From: an uncultured Bacteroidales bacterium | GTDB taxonomy: Bacteria; Bacteroidota; Bacteroidia; Bacteroidales; UBA932 | DNA length: 44,012 nucleotides | Reading direction: 5' to 3' | Assembly: GCA_947588835.1 (NCBI GenBank) | Contig: CANPZS010000015.1 | Coordinates: 1-44,012, forward strand | Shown: positions 34,066 through 43,745 of the stretch, piece after piece | Numbering within the stretch: position 1 is the stretch's first letter | Layout of the letters: every line of letters starts with the position of its first letter | Notes under the pieces: model-generated | What the model was told of the DNA's origin: nothing | The model's database searches: none | Seen by the model: only the letters and a program-made list of their open reading frames with translations | Made by a program: the position numbers and the translations under genes

Positions 34066-36255
34066 CTAACAGTGCAGCATGACGGTCAGCCCGGCCATGA
34101 CTATGGAAACCATGCTCATAAGCTTTATCAGGATGTTGAGCGAGGGGCCGGAAGTGTCCTTGAAGGGATCTCCCACCGTGTCTCCTACGATGGTGGCTTT
34201 GTGGCACTCCGAGTTCTTGCCGCCGAGGTGGCCTTCCTCCACGTACTTTTTGGCATTGTCCCATGCCCCGCCGGAGTTGGCGAGGAAGATGGCCAGCACG
34301 AACCCGGCTCCGAGCCCGCCTGCAAGCACGCCTATGACGCCTGCGGGGCCGAGGATTATGCCGGTCGCCACGGGAACGATTATGGCGAGTACCGAAGGGA
34401 ATATCATCTCATGCTGGGCGGCTTTGGTGGATATGCGCACGCAATTCGTGTAGTCCGGACGCTTTTTGCCCTCAAGGATACCGGCGATTTCGCGGAACTG
34501 GCGGCGGACTTCCACCACCATTTTGGAGGCCGCCCGGCCTACTGCGTTCATCGTCAGGCCGCAGAACAGGAATGCCATCATGGAGCCGATGAACACCCCG
34601 GCCAGAACGACGGGATTCATCAGGGTTATATTGTAATGTTCCACAATCTGCGGTATGCCCGCGCGGGCAAGTTCGGCGTAATGCACCGCCAGTTCACCGC
34701 CTTTTTCGGCCATGTGGCCGAATCCGATCTTTATCTCTTCAATGTAGGAGGCGAGAAGGGCGAGAGCCGTAAGCGCGGCGGAGCCTATCGCGAAACCTTT
34801 CCCGGTGGCAGCCGTCGTATTGCCGAGGGCGTCGAGCACGTCCGTGCGCTGGCGCACCATAGGATCAAGTTCGGACATCTGTGCGTTTCCGCCGGCATTG
34901 TCGGCTATGGGGCCGTATGCATCTGTGGCCAATGTGATGCCGAGCGTCGAGAGCATGCCGACGGCGGCTATGCTGATGCCGTAGAGCCCCTGTCCGAGCA
35001 GGTCGGGACTGAACGAGAAGCCTGTCGCGAAGGAATAGGACAGCAGGATGGCAATGGCGATGGTGACTACGGGGATGGCCGTTGAAATCATTCCGAGCCC
35101 CACTCCGCCTATTATCACGGTGGCGGAGCCGGTTTCGGCGCTCTCGGCAAGTTTCTGCGTAGGCCTGTATGAATGGGAAGTATAGTATTCGGTCACCTTT
35201 CCTATTATCACTCCGGCAAGAAGCCCGGACAGGACTGAAAGGGACAGCTGCCACCAGTTGCCGAATCCGAGGAGCCTGAATATGCCGAAGGTGATCACCG
35301 CTATGAGGACGGCGCTCAGATTGGTGCCGGTGCTGAGGGATTTCAGGAGCTGCTGCAGTCCGGCGCCGTTTTTGGTGCGGACGGCATAGATGCCGGCTAT
35401 TGACAGCACGACGCCGACGGCGGCTATGAGCATCGGAGCGAGTATGGCCTTTGTCTGCATGGCATAGTCTCCGAAGAAGGCCGAGGCTCCGAGGGCCATC
35501 GTGGCGAGGATGGATCCGCAATATGATTCGTACAGGTCCGCGCCCATGCCTGCGACGTCCCCGACGTTGTCCCCGACGTTGTCGGCTATGGTGGCCGGGT
35601 TGCGCGGGTCGTCTTCGGGGATGTCCTGCTCCACCTTGCCTACGATGTCGGCGCCGACGTCGGCCGCCTTGGTGTATATTCCGCCTCCTACGCGGGCGAA
35701 TAGGGCCTGCGTGGACGCGCCCATGCCGAACGTAAGCATCGTGGTGGTGACCACGACGAGCTTCTGCGAGGCGTCAGGATTGTCTATGAATATGTTGAGG
35801 ATTATCCACCAGATGGATATGTCGAGAAGGCCGAGCCCCACTACGGTAAGGCCCATCACGGCGCCTGAGCGGAACGCTATCTTGAGTCCGGAGTTGAGCG
35901 AACGGCTCACGGCGTTGGCCGTCCTTGCGGAGGCGAAGGTGGCCGTCTTCATGCCTATGAACCCGGCGAGCCCCGAGAAAAAGCCGCCGGTCAGGAAGGC
36001 GAAAGGAACCCAGGGGTTCTGTACGCCGAAGCCGTAGGCCAGGACTGCGAAGAACAACGCCAGAATGACGAAGACGACGGTGACTACCTTGTATTGCTGC
36101 CTGAGATAGGCCATGGCCCCTTCGCGCACATAGCGAGCGATTTCCTTCATCGTGGCCGTGCCCTCGCTTTCTTTCATCATCTGTCTGAAAAACAGCCATG
36201 CGAACAAAAGAGAAACTATCGCGGCTGCCGGTACAATATAAAACAATGCGGTCAT
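34066..36255 (-). CDS. hppA: Membrane pyrophosphatase, K+-dependent type
   Basis: A 729-residue ion-pumping pyrophosphatase with about 16 membrane helices. The signature DVGADIVGKVEQDIPEDDPR binds Mg-pyrophosphate; GGAWDNAKKYVEEG is near the C-terminus. The motif GNTTAATGKG has Ala at the place where K+-independent enzymes have Lys, so it belongs to the K+-dependent group, most of which pump Na+ or Na+ plus H+. It uses pyrophosphate energy to build an ion gradient across the inner membrane. No clear promoter was found upstream of the start at 36255. Confidence 0.94.
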   Translation of the reverse strand: MTALFYIVPAAAIVSLLFAWLFFRQMMKESEGTATMKEIARYVREGAMAYLRQQYKVVTVVFVILALFFAVLAYGFGVQNPWVPFAFLTGGFFSGLAGFIGMKTATFASARTANAVSRSLNSGLKIAFRSGAVMGLTVVGLGLLDISIWWIILNIFIDNPDASQKLVVVTTTMLTFGMGASTQALFARVGGGIYTKAADVGADIVGKVEQDIPEDDPRNPATIADNVGDNVGDVAGMGADLYESYCGSILATMALGASAFFGDYAMQTKAILAPMLIAAVGVVLSIAGIYAVRTKNGAGLQQLLKSLSTGTNLSAVLIAVITFGIFRLLGFGNWWQLSLSVLSGLLAGVIIGKVTEYYTSHSYRPTQKLAESAETGSATVIIGGVGLGMISTAIPVVTIAIAILLSYSFATGFSFSPDLLGQGLYGISIAAVGMLSTLGITLATDAYGPIADNAGGNAQMSELDPMVRQRTDVLDALGNTTAATGKGFAIGSAALTALALLASYIEEIKIGFGHMAEKGGELAVHYAELARAGIPQIVEHYNITLMNPVVLAGVFIGSMMAFLFCGLTMNAVGRAASKMVVEVRRQFREIAGILEGKKRPDYTNCVRISTKAAQHEMIFPSVLAIIVPVATGIILGPAGVIGVLAGGLGAGFVLAIFLANSGGAWDNAKKYVEEGHLGGKNSECHKATIVGDTVGDPFKDTSGPSLNILIKLMSMVSIVMAGLTVMLHC

Positions 36256-36328
36256 AAAAATTTTGTGTTATCAATCATGGTCGGGCAATATACGGCTTTC
36301 CGGCTCAAAAACCAAAAGAAAACCTTGT

Positions 36329-36360
36329 TTTGGCTTTTTCCCGTGAAAAAGCTAAATTAG
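36329..36360 (+). promoter_or_regulatory. Putative promoter of the SGNH/MBOAT operon
   Basis: TTTG (36329-36332) is 20 bp from TAAATTAG (36353-36360), which has one change from TAnnTTTG. The -7 box ends only 8 bases before the ATG at 36369, so the mRNA would be nearly leaderless if this box is used. Confidence 0.4.
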
Positions 36361-36368
36361 CGCGGATT

Positions 36369-37781
36369 ATGAAAGCGCACGGGATTTTTTTGTTCATAAT
36401 GGGAGTAATGGCCATGCTGGGCGCCTGTTGGCTTCTGGCTCCGGCGTCCGCCGTCGAGGTGGCCGGAATCCCTCTCCATTTCCCTTCGTACGAACGCAGC
36501 CTTGCCGAGGCCGCGGAGGAAAAGGTGGACGTTGACGAGGTGCTGCAGAAGCTTGACGAAAGTTTCGAGATATCGGACACGGTGCGCGGAATGCTGCAGA
36601 GCTACAAGGATTTCATTCTCGGCAACCCCAACAGGATCTGGCTCCCGGATGACGATTACACTTATTTCGACGAGACCTTCAGCCGGTTCGACGAAGCGGC
36701 GGCCAAGGGAAAGATATGCAGGATTGTCTATTACGGAGATTCCCAGATAGAGCTTGACAGAATCACGGGCGTCTTGAGGGACAGCCTGCAGGGGCGATTC
36801 GGCGGCGGGGGCCCCGGAATGTTTCCCCCTTATGCGCGGATTCATACACCTATAGTGAACTCTTCCCTTTCGGGGAACATGTCGCATTATGCCATGGTCG
36901 GGGATTCCATAGCCGGCAAGGCCCCGCACAACCGTTACGGGATGCTCGCGCAATTCTCCGCAGTGCACGGAAGCGGCGGCATATCCTTCAGGACGAGAAA
37001 ATCTTTCTCCCGCGTCACGGTGCTGGCCGGGAATTGCGACGAAGGGTTCACCGTCACTTTCCAAAGCGACACACTGTCGTTTGAAAAAGTCTGCGAAAGA
37101 GATTCGGCCGGCCTGCAGGAGCTCAGGTGGAATCTGCCCAAGGCCGTCCGCAAGGGCTCGCTGAATTTCGCCGGAAACGGAGAAATATACGGGATCGCCC
37201 TCGACGGCAGGAAAGGCGTGGCCGTCGACAACATAGCCCTGCGCGGCTGCTCGGGGACCATTTTTACCCGGATAGACGCGTCCCAGATGAAAAAGTCCAT
37301 GTCATTGGAGGACGTGGGAGTCATAGTGATGCAGTTCGGCGGCAACGCCATGCCGGGCATGAAAACGATGAAGCTTATTGAAAATTATGCGGCCAACGTA
37401 GGACGGCAGATAGACTATTTCCACCGCGTGGCGCCGCAGGCCAGGATACTTTTCGTGGGGCCGGCGGACATGGGCAAGATGGTGGACGGCCGAATGGTTA
37501 CGTGGCCGCTGCTGCCGGAACTGGTCGAAACCCTGAAGGCCACCGTACTCGGCAAGGGAGCCGCGTTCTGGGACATGTTCCATGTCATGGGCGGGGAGAA
37601 TTCCATGGCCCGGTGGGTGTCGCATTCGCCACAGTACGCCGGTCCGGACTATATACATTTTACGACACGGGGAGCGGAATTCATGGGCAACGCCCTGGCC
37701 CGGTCGTTCTTGACATATTATGATTTTTACGATTTCCGCAAAGACTTGACGCAGGAACAGATAGACATGGTTTTGGAATGA
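36369..37781 (+). CDS. SGNH-hydrolase-like envelope protein
   Basis: A 470-residue protein with an N-terminal hydrophobic anchor or signal (about residues 5-28), a helical stretch (about 40-75) and an SGNH/GDSL-like domain. Block I is GDSQ with D124-S125, block III-like GGN at 324-326, and block V is D427-Y-I-H430. A beta-sandwich insertion (about 195-290) separates blocks. It most resembles the SGNH partners of MBOAT acyltransferases, which transfer or remove acetyl groups on surface glycans. I chose ATG 36369 because upstream in-frame codons are not signal-like. Overlaps the next gene by 4 bases. Confidence 0.75.
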   Translation: MKAHGIFLFIMGVMAMLGACWLLAPASAVEVAGIPLHFPSYERSLAEAAEEKVDVDEVLQKLDESFEISDTVRGMLQSYKDFILGNPNRIWLPDDDYTYFDETFSRFDEAAAKGKICRIVYYGDSQIELDRITGVLRDSLQGRFGGGGPGMFPPYARIHTPIVNSSLSGNMSHYAMVGDSIAGKAPHNRYGMLAQFSAVHGSGGISFRTRKSFSRVTVLAGNCDEGFTVTFQSDTLSFEKVCERDSAGLQELRWNLPKAVRKGSLNFAGNGEIYGIALDGRKGVAVDNIALRGCSGTIFTRIDASQMKKSMSLEDVGVIVMQFGGNAMPGMKTMKLIENYAANVGRQIDYFHRVAPQARILFVGPADMGKMVDGRMVTWPLLPELVETLKATVLGKGAAFWDMFHVMGGENSMARWVSHSPQYAGPDYIHFTTRGAEFMGNALARSFLTYYDFYDFRKDLTQEQIDMVLE

Positions 37782-39022
37782 CGGGTACTGCAAGGACGAT
37801 TTTATGCGCGGCCGTTGCGCTGCTTTTGGGGACGATGACGGATGCGTCGGCCTGGTACTGGCGCAAGAAGGTGGCTCCGTATCCGTATGCGGAGCCGGGG
37901 CTCAACGAAATACACTTCGCCTCGGGGGAGAGCCTTCCCGGAAACTTCGGCAAACTCTATTCACGCATGGATACCGTGCTGCTGTACGGCCGGGGCAAAT
38001 TGAAAATATTGCACATAGGAGGATCCCACGTGCAGGCGGGAGACTGGACGCAGCAATTCAGACGCAACATGCTGTCCATTCGTTACGGCCTCGACGGCGG
38101 GCGCGGGCTCGTCTTTCCGTATTCGGTGGCCGGGACCAACACTCCGTCGAGCTACGCCACGGCTTATGCCGGCGACTGGACAGGCTACAGATGCCTGCGG
38201 CCGTCGGACGGCGTCCGTTTCGGGGCCACCGGGATGGCTGCGGTCACTTCAGACACTTCGGCCCGCGTGTCGGTGCTGCTCAAGGAACGCAATCCGCGCG
38301 AATGGTCCCCTTCGTTCACTTTCAACACTGCCGAAGTGTTCGGATACGGAGAGCTTGAGCCGGTGATATTCATGGGCCGCGACACCGTCAGGGGGACGGC
38401 GGTCCCTGAACGGGGGCTATACCGTTTCAGCCTGCCGAGATTTTCCGAAGACATCACGGTCGGATTCACGGGCGGCGCGGGCTCGTTCACTCTTACGGGC
38501 CTCTATCTCGACAATCCTTTCAGCGGCATCACGGTGGACGAGATAGGGGTGAACGGCGCCGGCACGGGCTCATATCTCAATTGTGAAGATTTTTCCCGCG
38601 ACGTCCGCGAACTCGCTCCGGACCTCGTCATATTGTCCCTGGGCATCAACGACATCCAGGGAGATTTCCACAAGTCGCGCTTCATTGACAATTACGGCGC
38701 CATCGTCAGGGACATACTCGAGGCCAATCCGGACTGCGCCATCCTCTTCACTTCCGTCAACGACAGCTACCGCCGCGGCCACGTGAACCGGTACGGGGAA
38801 AGCGTGCAGGAAGCCGTAAGGGAGCTTGCGGCGGCCCACGGCGGGGGCGTATGGGATTTCTTTGAGATAATGGGCGGCTACGGCTCGATGCAGCGCTGGG
38901 AATACCGGGGCCTCGCCAAACACGACAAGGTGCATTTCACCCCGGAGGGCTACGACCTCCTCGGAGACCTGTTGTTCAACGCCCTGATGGATTCCTACAG
39001 GACTTACAGCAAGGCCTTATGA
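37778..39022 (+). CDS. Second SGNH-hydrolase-like secreted protein
   Basis: A 414-residue protein with a signal peptide ending DASA (about residue 25) and an SGNH-like domain. Block I is G-G-S83-H (Gly replaces the usual Asp before Ser), block III is LGIN291-D and block V is D383-K-V-H386. A central beta domain (about 130-245) follows the pattern of the upstream paralogue but with low identity. It is joined by 4-bp ATGA overlaps to both neighbours. It is probably periplasmic and works with the MBOAT protein on acyl groups; direction of catalysis is unknown. Confidence 0.75.
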   Translation: MTGTARTILCAAVALLLGTMTDASAWYWRKKVAPYPYAEPGLNEIHFASGESLPGNFGKLYSRMDTVLLYGRGKLKILHIGGSHVQAGDWTQQFRRNMLSIRYGLDGGRGLVFPYSVAGTNTPSSYATAYAGDWTGYRCLRPSDGVRFGATGMAAVTSDTSARVSVLLKERNPREWSPSFTFNTAEVFGYGELEPVIFMGRDTVRGTAVPERGLYRFSLPRFSEDITVGFTGGAGSFTLTGLYLDNPFSGITVDEIGVNGAGTGSYLNCEDFSRDVRELAPDLVILSLGINDIQGDFHKSRFIDNYGAIVRDILEANPDCAILFTSVNDSYRRGHVNRYGESVQEAVRELAAAHGGGVWDFFEIMGGYGSMQRWEYRGLAKHDKVHFTPEGYDLLGDLLFNALMDSYRTYSKAL

Positions 39023-40884
39023 CGGAAATGTGGCAAATAGCGTCCGGATTTTTCCGCAATCTGTTCTCGTTCGACCAGACGCATCCGCTGCTTTTCACCC
39101 AGTTTTATTTCTGGGCGTTCTTTGCCATTGTGTTCGCATTCTTTTCGCTTTTCGGGAAAAAGGTCCTGCAGCGCAACGCATATCTGTTCGCCGTAAGCCT
39201 TTTTTTCTATTACAAGACCAGCGGCCTTTTTCTCATCCTGCTGCTCACTGTCATCATCATTAATTATTTCGCCGGAAGATGGCTGCACTCGGTCGGGCGT
39301 CCCGGCGGCCGCAAGGCCATAATGATTCTTTGCATAGCGGCGGATCTGCTCATATTGGTCTATTTCAAATACGCCTATTTTCTTGTCGACTTGGTGAACG
39401 GCCTTTTCGGGACGGAATTCGCCGTGCATGACCTGTTCGCGGAAATAGGCAACAAAGTGGCCGGGAAAGAGATTTTCAGCGTGGACCGCATAATCCTGCC
39501 GGTCGGCATATCCTTCTTCACGTTCCAGGCCATAAGCTATATAATGGATATCCGTCGCCGCCGTATCGAGCCGGTGCGCAATTTCCTGGATTTCGGATTC
39601 TATCTGAGCTTTTTCCCGCAGCTCGTGGCGGGACCCATAGTGAGGGCGAGCGAATTCATTCCTCAGATACGCAAGCCGTTCAACCTGAGCCGCAGATGGT
39701 TCGGCATAGGCGTGTTCTGGATATTGAACGGACTCGTTAAAAAGCTTGTGCTCAGCGACTACATAGCCGTCAATTTCTGCGACCGCGTGTTTGAAAACCC
39801 CATGCTGTTCACCGGGTTCGAGAACCTCTGCTCCCTTTTCGGGTATTCGCTGCAGATCTATGCCGACTTCTCCGGCTATACGGACATCGCCACGGGCGTG
39901 GCCCTGATGATGGGATTTTATCTGCCCAAAAATTTCAATTCGCCCTATAAGGCGCGCAGCACCAGGGAATTTTGGAAACGCTGGCACATGACTTTGTCCA
40001 AGTGGCTGCAGGATTATCTGTACATCCCGCTCGGCGGCAACAGGAACGCCACTCCCGGCACGTTCATATGCATATTCACCATAGCCGCCATCGCGGTTTT
40101 CCTGTCCGGCAGCGTCTGGATCGGGTCGGCCTGCCTGCTGCTTGTCGCCGTCGTCGCGGCAGTGGCCCGTTTCCGCCCGGGGAGCCGCAAAGCCATCATC
40201 ACGGACCTCAACCTTATGAATACGATGCTGCTCGGCGGACTTTGGCACGGCGCGAGCTGGAATTTCATGATATGGGGCGGGCTGAACGGCATAGGCATGC
40301 TCATATATAAATTCTGGAGCAGGTGCAATCTGTATGTGAGGGCCCTCGTCATATCCGCCGTCACGCTCGTGCTCGGAACGCTTTGCGTCACTTGTCCGAA
40401 ACCGGTGTGGAATTTCTTTTTCGTATGGGCCCTGTTCACCCTTTCCGGCGCCCTCGTGCAGATGCTTTGGCACTATTGCCGTTTCAAAAAGTCTTTTTCA
40501 TGGCTCGGCAACGCCTGGGCCGTGCTGCAGACATTCGTATTCATCACTTTCACGCGGATATTCTTCCGTTCCGGTTCCAACCTCGATCCGGCCGGGGCCA
40601 ATGAGAAGGCGTGGAGTACGGCCACGGGAATGATAGACCGCATCGGCGGCCCGTGGGACCTGTCCGTCGTGCCCGACATAATCGTTCAGTACAGGACCGT
40701 TTTCATCTTGCTGATCGTCGGGATGATCATACACTGGCTCCCCGAGCGTTTCAAGCGCCGCTACCGCATATGCTTCAGCCGTCTTCCGCTTTTCTGGATG
40801 GCCGTCGTCTCCGTGGCGGTCGTACTTATTGCGTATCAGTTCATAACGGCGGACCTGCAGACCTTCGTCTATTTCCAGTTCTGA
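39019..40884 (+). CDS. MBOAT O-acyltransferase (AlgI/DltB-like)
   Basis: A 621-residue polytopic protein of the MBOAT family. Signatures are VGISFFTFQAISYIMDIRR, FFPQLVAGPIVRASEF, YADFSGYTDIATG, FWKRWHMTLSKWLQDYLYIP (His323) and LLGGLWHGASWNF (His410, the catalytic His of the family). It moves acyl groups across the membrane onto glycans in the periplasm. The C-terminal extension (about 450-621) has several more hydrophobic helices. It is the third gene of a tightly coupled operon. Confidence 0.9.
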   Translation: MTEMWQIASGFFRNLFSFDQTHPLLFTQFYFWAFFAIVFAFFSLFGKKVLQRNAYLFAVSLFFYYKTSGLFLILLLTVIIINYFAGRWLHSVGRPGGRKAIMILCIAADLLILVYFKYAYFLVDLVNGLFGTEFAVHDLFAEIGNKVAGKEIFSVDRIILPVGISFFTFQAISYIMDIRRRRIEPVRNFLDFGFYLSFFPQLVAGPIVRASEFIPQIRKPFNLSRRWFGIGVFWILNGLVKKLVLSDYIAVNFCDRVFENPMLFTGFENLCSLFGYSLQIYADFSGYTDIATGVALMMGFYLPKNFNSPYKARSTREFWKRWHMTLSKWLQDYLYIPLGGNRNATPGTFICIFTIAAIAVFLSGSVWIGSACLLLVAVVAAVARFRPGSRKAIITDLNLMNTMLLGGLWHGASWNFMIWGGLNGIGMLIYKFWSRCNLYVRALVISAVTLVLGTLCVTCPKPVWNFFFVWALFTLSGALVQMLWHYCRFKKSFSWLGNAWAVLQTFVFITFTRIFFRSGSNLDPAGANEKAWSTATGMIDRIGGPWDLSVVPDIIVQYRTVFILLIVGMIIHWLPERFKRRYRICFSRLPLFWMAVVSVAVVLIAYQFITADLQTFVYFQF

Positions 40885-40986
40885 CGCTCCTCGCGCCGCG
40901 GAGCCCGCAAACGTGGAAATGGACTATGTGGACGGACATGCCGGCAGAAAATCGCCTCGGGATGAGCGATTGACGGGAATAATTGG

Positions 40987-40994
40987 TATATTTG
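40987..40994 (+). promoter_or_regulatory. -7 promoter box of the nagB operon
   Basis: TATATTTG matches TAnnTTTG and lies 30 bases before the ATG at 41025. The closest -33-like TTG (40970-40972) is 14 bp away, shorter than usual. Confidence 0.6.
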
Positions 40995-41024
40995 CGGAAC
41001 AGGAAGAAAAAATATGTCACTATC

Positions 41025-42947
41025 ATGAAACATTTTACTCTGCCCAAGGAAGGCGGGCTCATTGAAAAGGGACTTCCGAAAGGCATTCTCCACAGTCATG
41101 AAAAGATTTCCGCCGAGATTTTCGACGAATCCCGTGAGGCGAGCCACAAAATCGCCGACATCATCGTAGATGCCATCAACGGCTGTCGGGACAGGACTTT
41201 CCGTCTCGGTCTCACTACGGGCAACACCCCTGTATCGCTCTATCATGAACTTACCCGCAGGTACAATGAGGGCAAGGTGTCCTTCAAGAACGTGGAGGTG
41301 GTCACCATCGACGAGTATTATCCTTCGGGCAAGGATGAGAGGCAGAGCCGCAATTTCATAATCCACGAGTCTCTGCTCGACAAGGTGGACATAAAGAAGG
41401 AAAACATCCACATTCCCGACGGCACCGTTCCTCAGGACAGGCTGTCCGAATATTGCGCCGAATTCGACAGGATCGCCAGCGGGCTCGACCTTCTCGTCAT
41501 CGGCGTGGGCGAGCAGGGCCAGGTCGGCTTCAATGAGGCCGGTTCCACCGAAAAGAGCCGTACGCGCATCGTGAAGCTCCCTTACAAATCCCGCAAGCGT
41601 CAGGCCCGCAATTTTAACGGAGACCTGGCCGTAACACCTTCGTCCGCCGTCACCATCGGCATCGGCACCATGCTGAGCGCCGGGAAAATAGTGCTCATGG
41701 CATGGGGCGAAGGCAAGGCGGAAGCCGTCAAGGCCATTTGCGAAGGCCGCGTGGATCCGTCCTGCCCGGCGTCTTTCCTCCAGAGGCATGAAAATATAAG
41801 CATCTACGTGGACGAAACGGCCGGGAGCCTGCTCACGAGAGTGGTGGCGCCGTGGCTCGTGGGACCTTGCGAATGGACCCCGAAATTCATCAGGAAAGCC
41901 GTGGTATGGCTTTGCCAGACCGTCCACAAGCCCATTCTCAAGCTTACGGAGAAAGACTATCTCGAGAACTCTCTCGGCGCCCTGCTGGATTATGCGGGAA
42001 CTTTCGACAAGGTCAACATAGACGTATTCAACGATTTGCAGCACACCATTACCGGCTGGCCCGGCGGCAAGCCCGGAGCGGACGACAGCACTCGTCCGGT
42101 ATCGGCGGAGCCGTTCCCCAAGACGGTGCTCATATTCTCCCCGCATCCGGACGACGACGTCATCTCCATGGGCGGGACTTTCATCCGTCTCGTATCCCAG
42201 GGACACGACGTCCATGTGGCGTACGAGACCTCAGGCAACGTGGCCGTGCATGACGACGTGGTGCTCCAGCACATGGACGCGGCATACCAGCTCGGCTTCG
42301 CCGACAAGTTCGACGAGGTGAAGGCCCTTGTGGACGCCAAGGTCCCTGGCGAGCCTGAGCCGCGCAGACTTCTCGACATCAAGGCGGCCATCCGCCGCAG
42401 CGAGGCCCGCGGAGCCGTACGTTCGTTCGGGCTTAACGCCAACACAAACGTACATTTCCTCAATCTGCCCTTCTATGAGTCCGGCGGCATAAAGAAGCTG
42501 CCGCGTACCCAGGCGGACATCGACATCATAAAGGCTCTGATGCAGAAACTTAAGCCGCACATGATATTCATGGCAGGCGACCTCGCCGATCCCCACGGCA
42601 CCCACAGGGTCTGCACGGAGGCGGCGCTCGAGGCCATCGAACAGCTCAAGGAGGAAGGAGCGGCCTGGATCAGCGAGACACATGTATGGCTTTACAGGGG
42701 CGCATGGATGGAATGGGAACTCGGCCGCGTGGACATGGCCGTGCCGCTCAGCCCCGGCGAAGTGGTGAAGAAGCGCCACGCCATTTTCCGCCATCTCTCG
42801 CAGAAGGACATAGTTCCTTTCCCCGGAGACGATCCGCGCGAGTTCTGGCAGAGGGCCGAAGACCGGACGCAGACCACCGCGCGTCTGTACGATGAGCTCG
42901 GCATGGCCGAGTATCAGGCGATGGAGGTATTCCTTAAACTTTATTAG
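41025..42947 (+). CDS. NagB-like/PIG-L fusion protein
   Basis: A 640-residue Bacteroidota-type fusion. Residues about 1-270 are a NagB (glucosamine-6-phosphate deaminase) fold with LGLTTGNTPVSLYHEL and D96 in IDEYY. The equivalents of catalytic D141 and H143 are Q164 and Q166, while the glutamate (E171) remains, so this domain is probably inactive as a deaminase. Residues about 365-640 are a PIG-L/LmbE deacetylase: SPHPDDD (H374-D378) and HGTH (H524-H527) provide zinc and catalytic residues. It likely removes N-acetyl groups from amino-sugar compounds. ATG 41025 fits better than an upstream TTG at 40983, which lies before the promoter box. Confidence 0.88.
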   Translation: MKHFTLPKEGGLIEKGLPKGILHSHEKISAEIFDESREASHKIADIIVDAINGCRDRTFRLGLTTGNTPVSLYHELTRRYNEGKVSFKNVEVVTIDEYYPSGKDERQSRNFIIHESLLDKVDIKKENIHIPDGTVPQDRLSEYCAEFDRIASGLDLLVIGVGEQGQVGFNEAGSTEKSRTRIVKLPYKSRKRQARNFNGDLAVTPSSAVTIGIGTMLSAGKIVLMAWGEGKAEAVKAICEGRVDPSCPASFLQRHENISIYVDETAGSLLTRVVAPWLVGPCEWTPKFIRKAVVWLCQTVHKPILKLTEKDYLENSLGALLDYAGTFDKVNIDVFNDLQHTITGWPGGKPGADDSTRPVSAEPFPKTVLIFSPHPDDDVISMGGTFIRLVSQGHDVHVAYETSGNVAVHDDVVLQHMDAAYQLGFADKFDEVKALVDAKVPGEPEPRRLLDIKAAIRRSEARGAVRSFGLNANTNVHFLNLPFYESGGIKKLPRTQADIDIIKALMQKLKPHMIFMAGDLADPHGTHRVCTEAALEAIEQLKEEGAAWISETHVWLYRGAWMEWELGRVDMAVPLSPGEVVKKRHAIFRHLSQKDIVPFPGDDPREFWQRAEDRTQTTARLYDELGMAEYQAMEVFLKLY

Positions 42948-42950
42948 AAT

Positions 42951-43745
42951 ATGAAAGTCATCATCAGAAACAATGCGTCCGAAGGCTCGCTGTGGGCCGC
43001 GCATTATATAGCCGGACAAATCAACGCCAAGGCGGCCGTCACCGCCGAACCTTTCGTGCTGGGGCTCTGCACCGGTTCCACCCCCATAGAGACATACGCC
43101 GAACTGATCCGCATGGTAAAGGCGGGCGAAGTGTCCTTCAGGAACGTGATTTCGTTCAATATGGACGAATACGTAGGCCTCCCCGAGTCGCATCCGGAGA
43201 GCTATCATTCGTTCATGCACAAATATCTTTTCGACCATATCGACGAAAAGCCGGAGAACATTCACATTCTTGACGGCAATGCCGCGGATCCAGTGGCTGA
43301 ATGTGCCGCATACGAGAAAGCCATAGCGGAGGCGGGCGGCTTCGACCTGTTCCTCGGCGGAGTAGGCGAAGACGGACACATCGCCTTCAACGAGCCTTTC
43401 TCTTCGCTCGAATCCCGCACCCGCGTCGTTACCCTCACCAGGGACACGCGTGAAGTGAACGCGCGCTTTTTCGGCGGAGACTACAACAAGGTGCCCCGGC
43501 AGGCCCTTACCGTAGGCGTGGCCACCGTCCTGAGCGCAAAGGAAGTGGTCATCCTCGCGTTCGGCAGCAAGAAGGCCGCCGCGCTCAAGGACGCGATCGA
43601 AGGCCCCTTGTCGCATTATTGCACGCTTTCCGGCCTCCAGACGCATCCGGCGGGCACCATAGTGTGCGACGAATTGTCGGTGGGCGAGCTGAAAGTGAAC
43701 AGCTACCGTTATTTCAAGGCGGTGGAGGAAGCCGAGACGAAATAG
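42951..43745 (+). CDS. nagB: Glucosamine-6-phosphate deaminase
   Basis: A 264-residue canonical NagB. Catalytic residues have the E. coli numbering: D72 in NMDEYVGL, D141, H143 and E148 in GEDGHIAFNEP. It turns glucosamine 6-phosphate into fructose 6-phosphate and ammonia. It starts 3 bases after the fusion gene, so both are cotranscribed: one likely deacetylates, the other deaminates. No nagA was found in the window. Confidence 0.95.
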   Translation: MKVIIRNNASEGSLWAAHYIAGQINAKAAVTAEPFVLGLCTGSTPIETYAELIRMVKAGEVSFRNVISFNMDEYVGLPESHPESYHSFMHKYLFDHIDEKPENIHILDGNAADPVAECAAYEKAIAEAGGFDLFLGGVGEDGHIAFNEPFSSLESRTRVVTLTRDTREVNARFFGGDYNKVPRQALTVGVATVLSAKEVVILAFGSKKAAALKDAIEGPLSHYCTLSGLQTHPAGTIVCDELSVGELKVNSYRYFKAVEEAETK

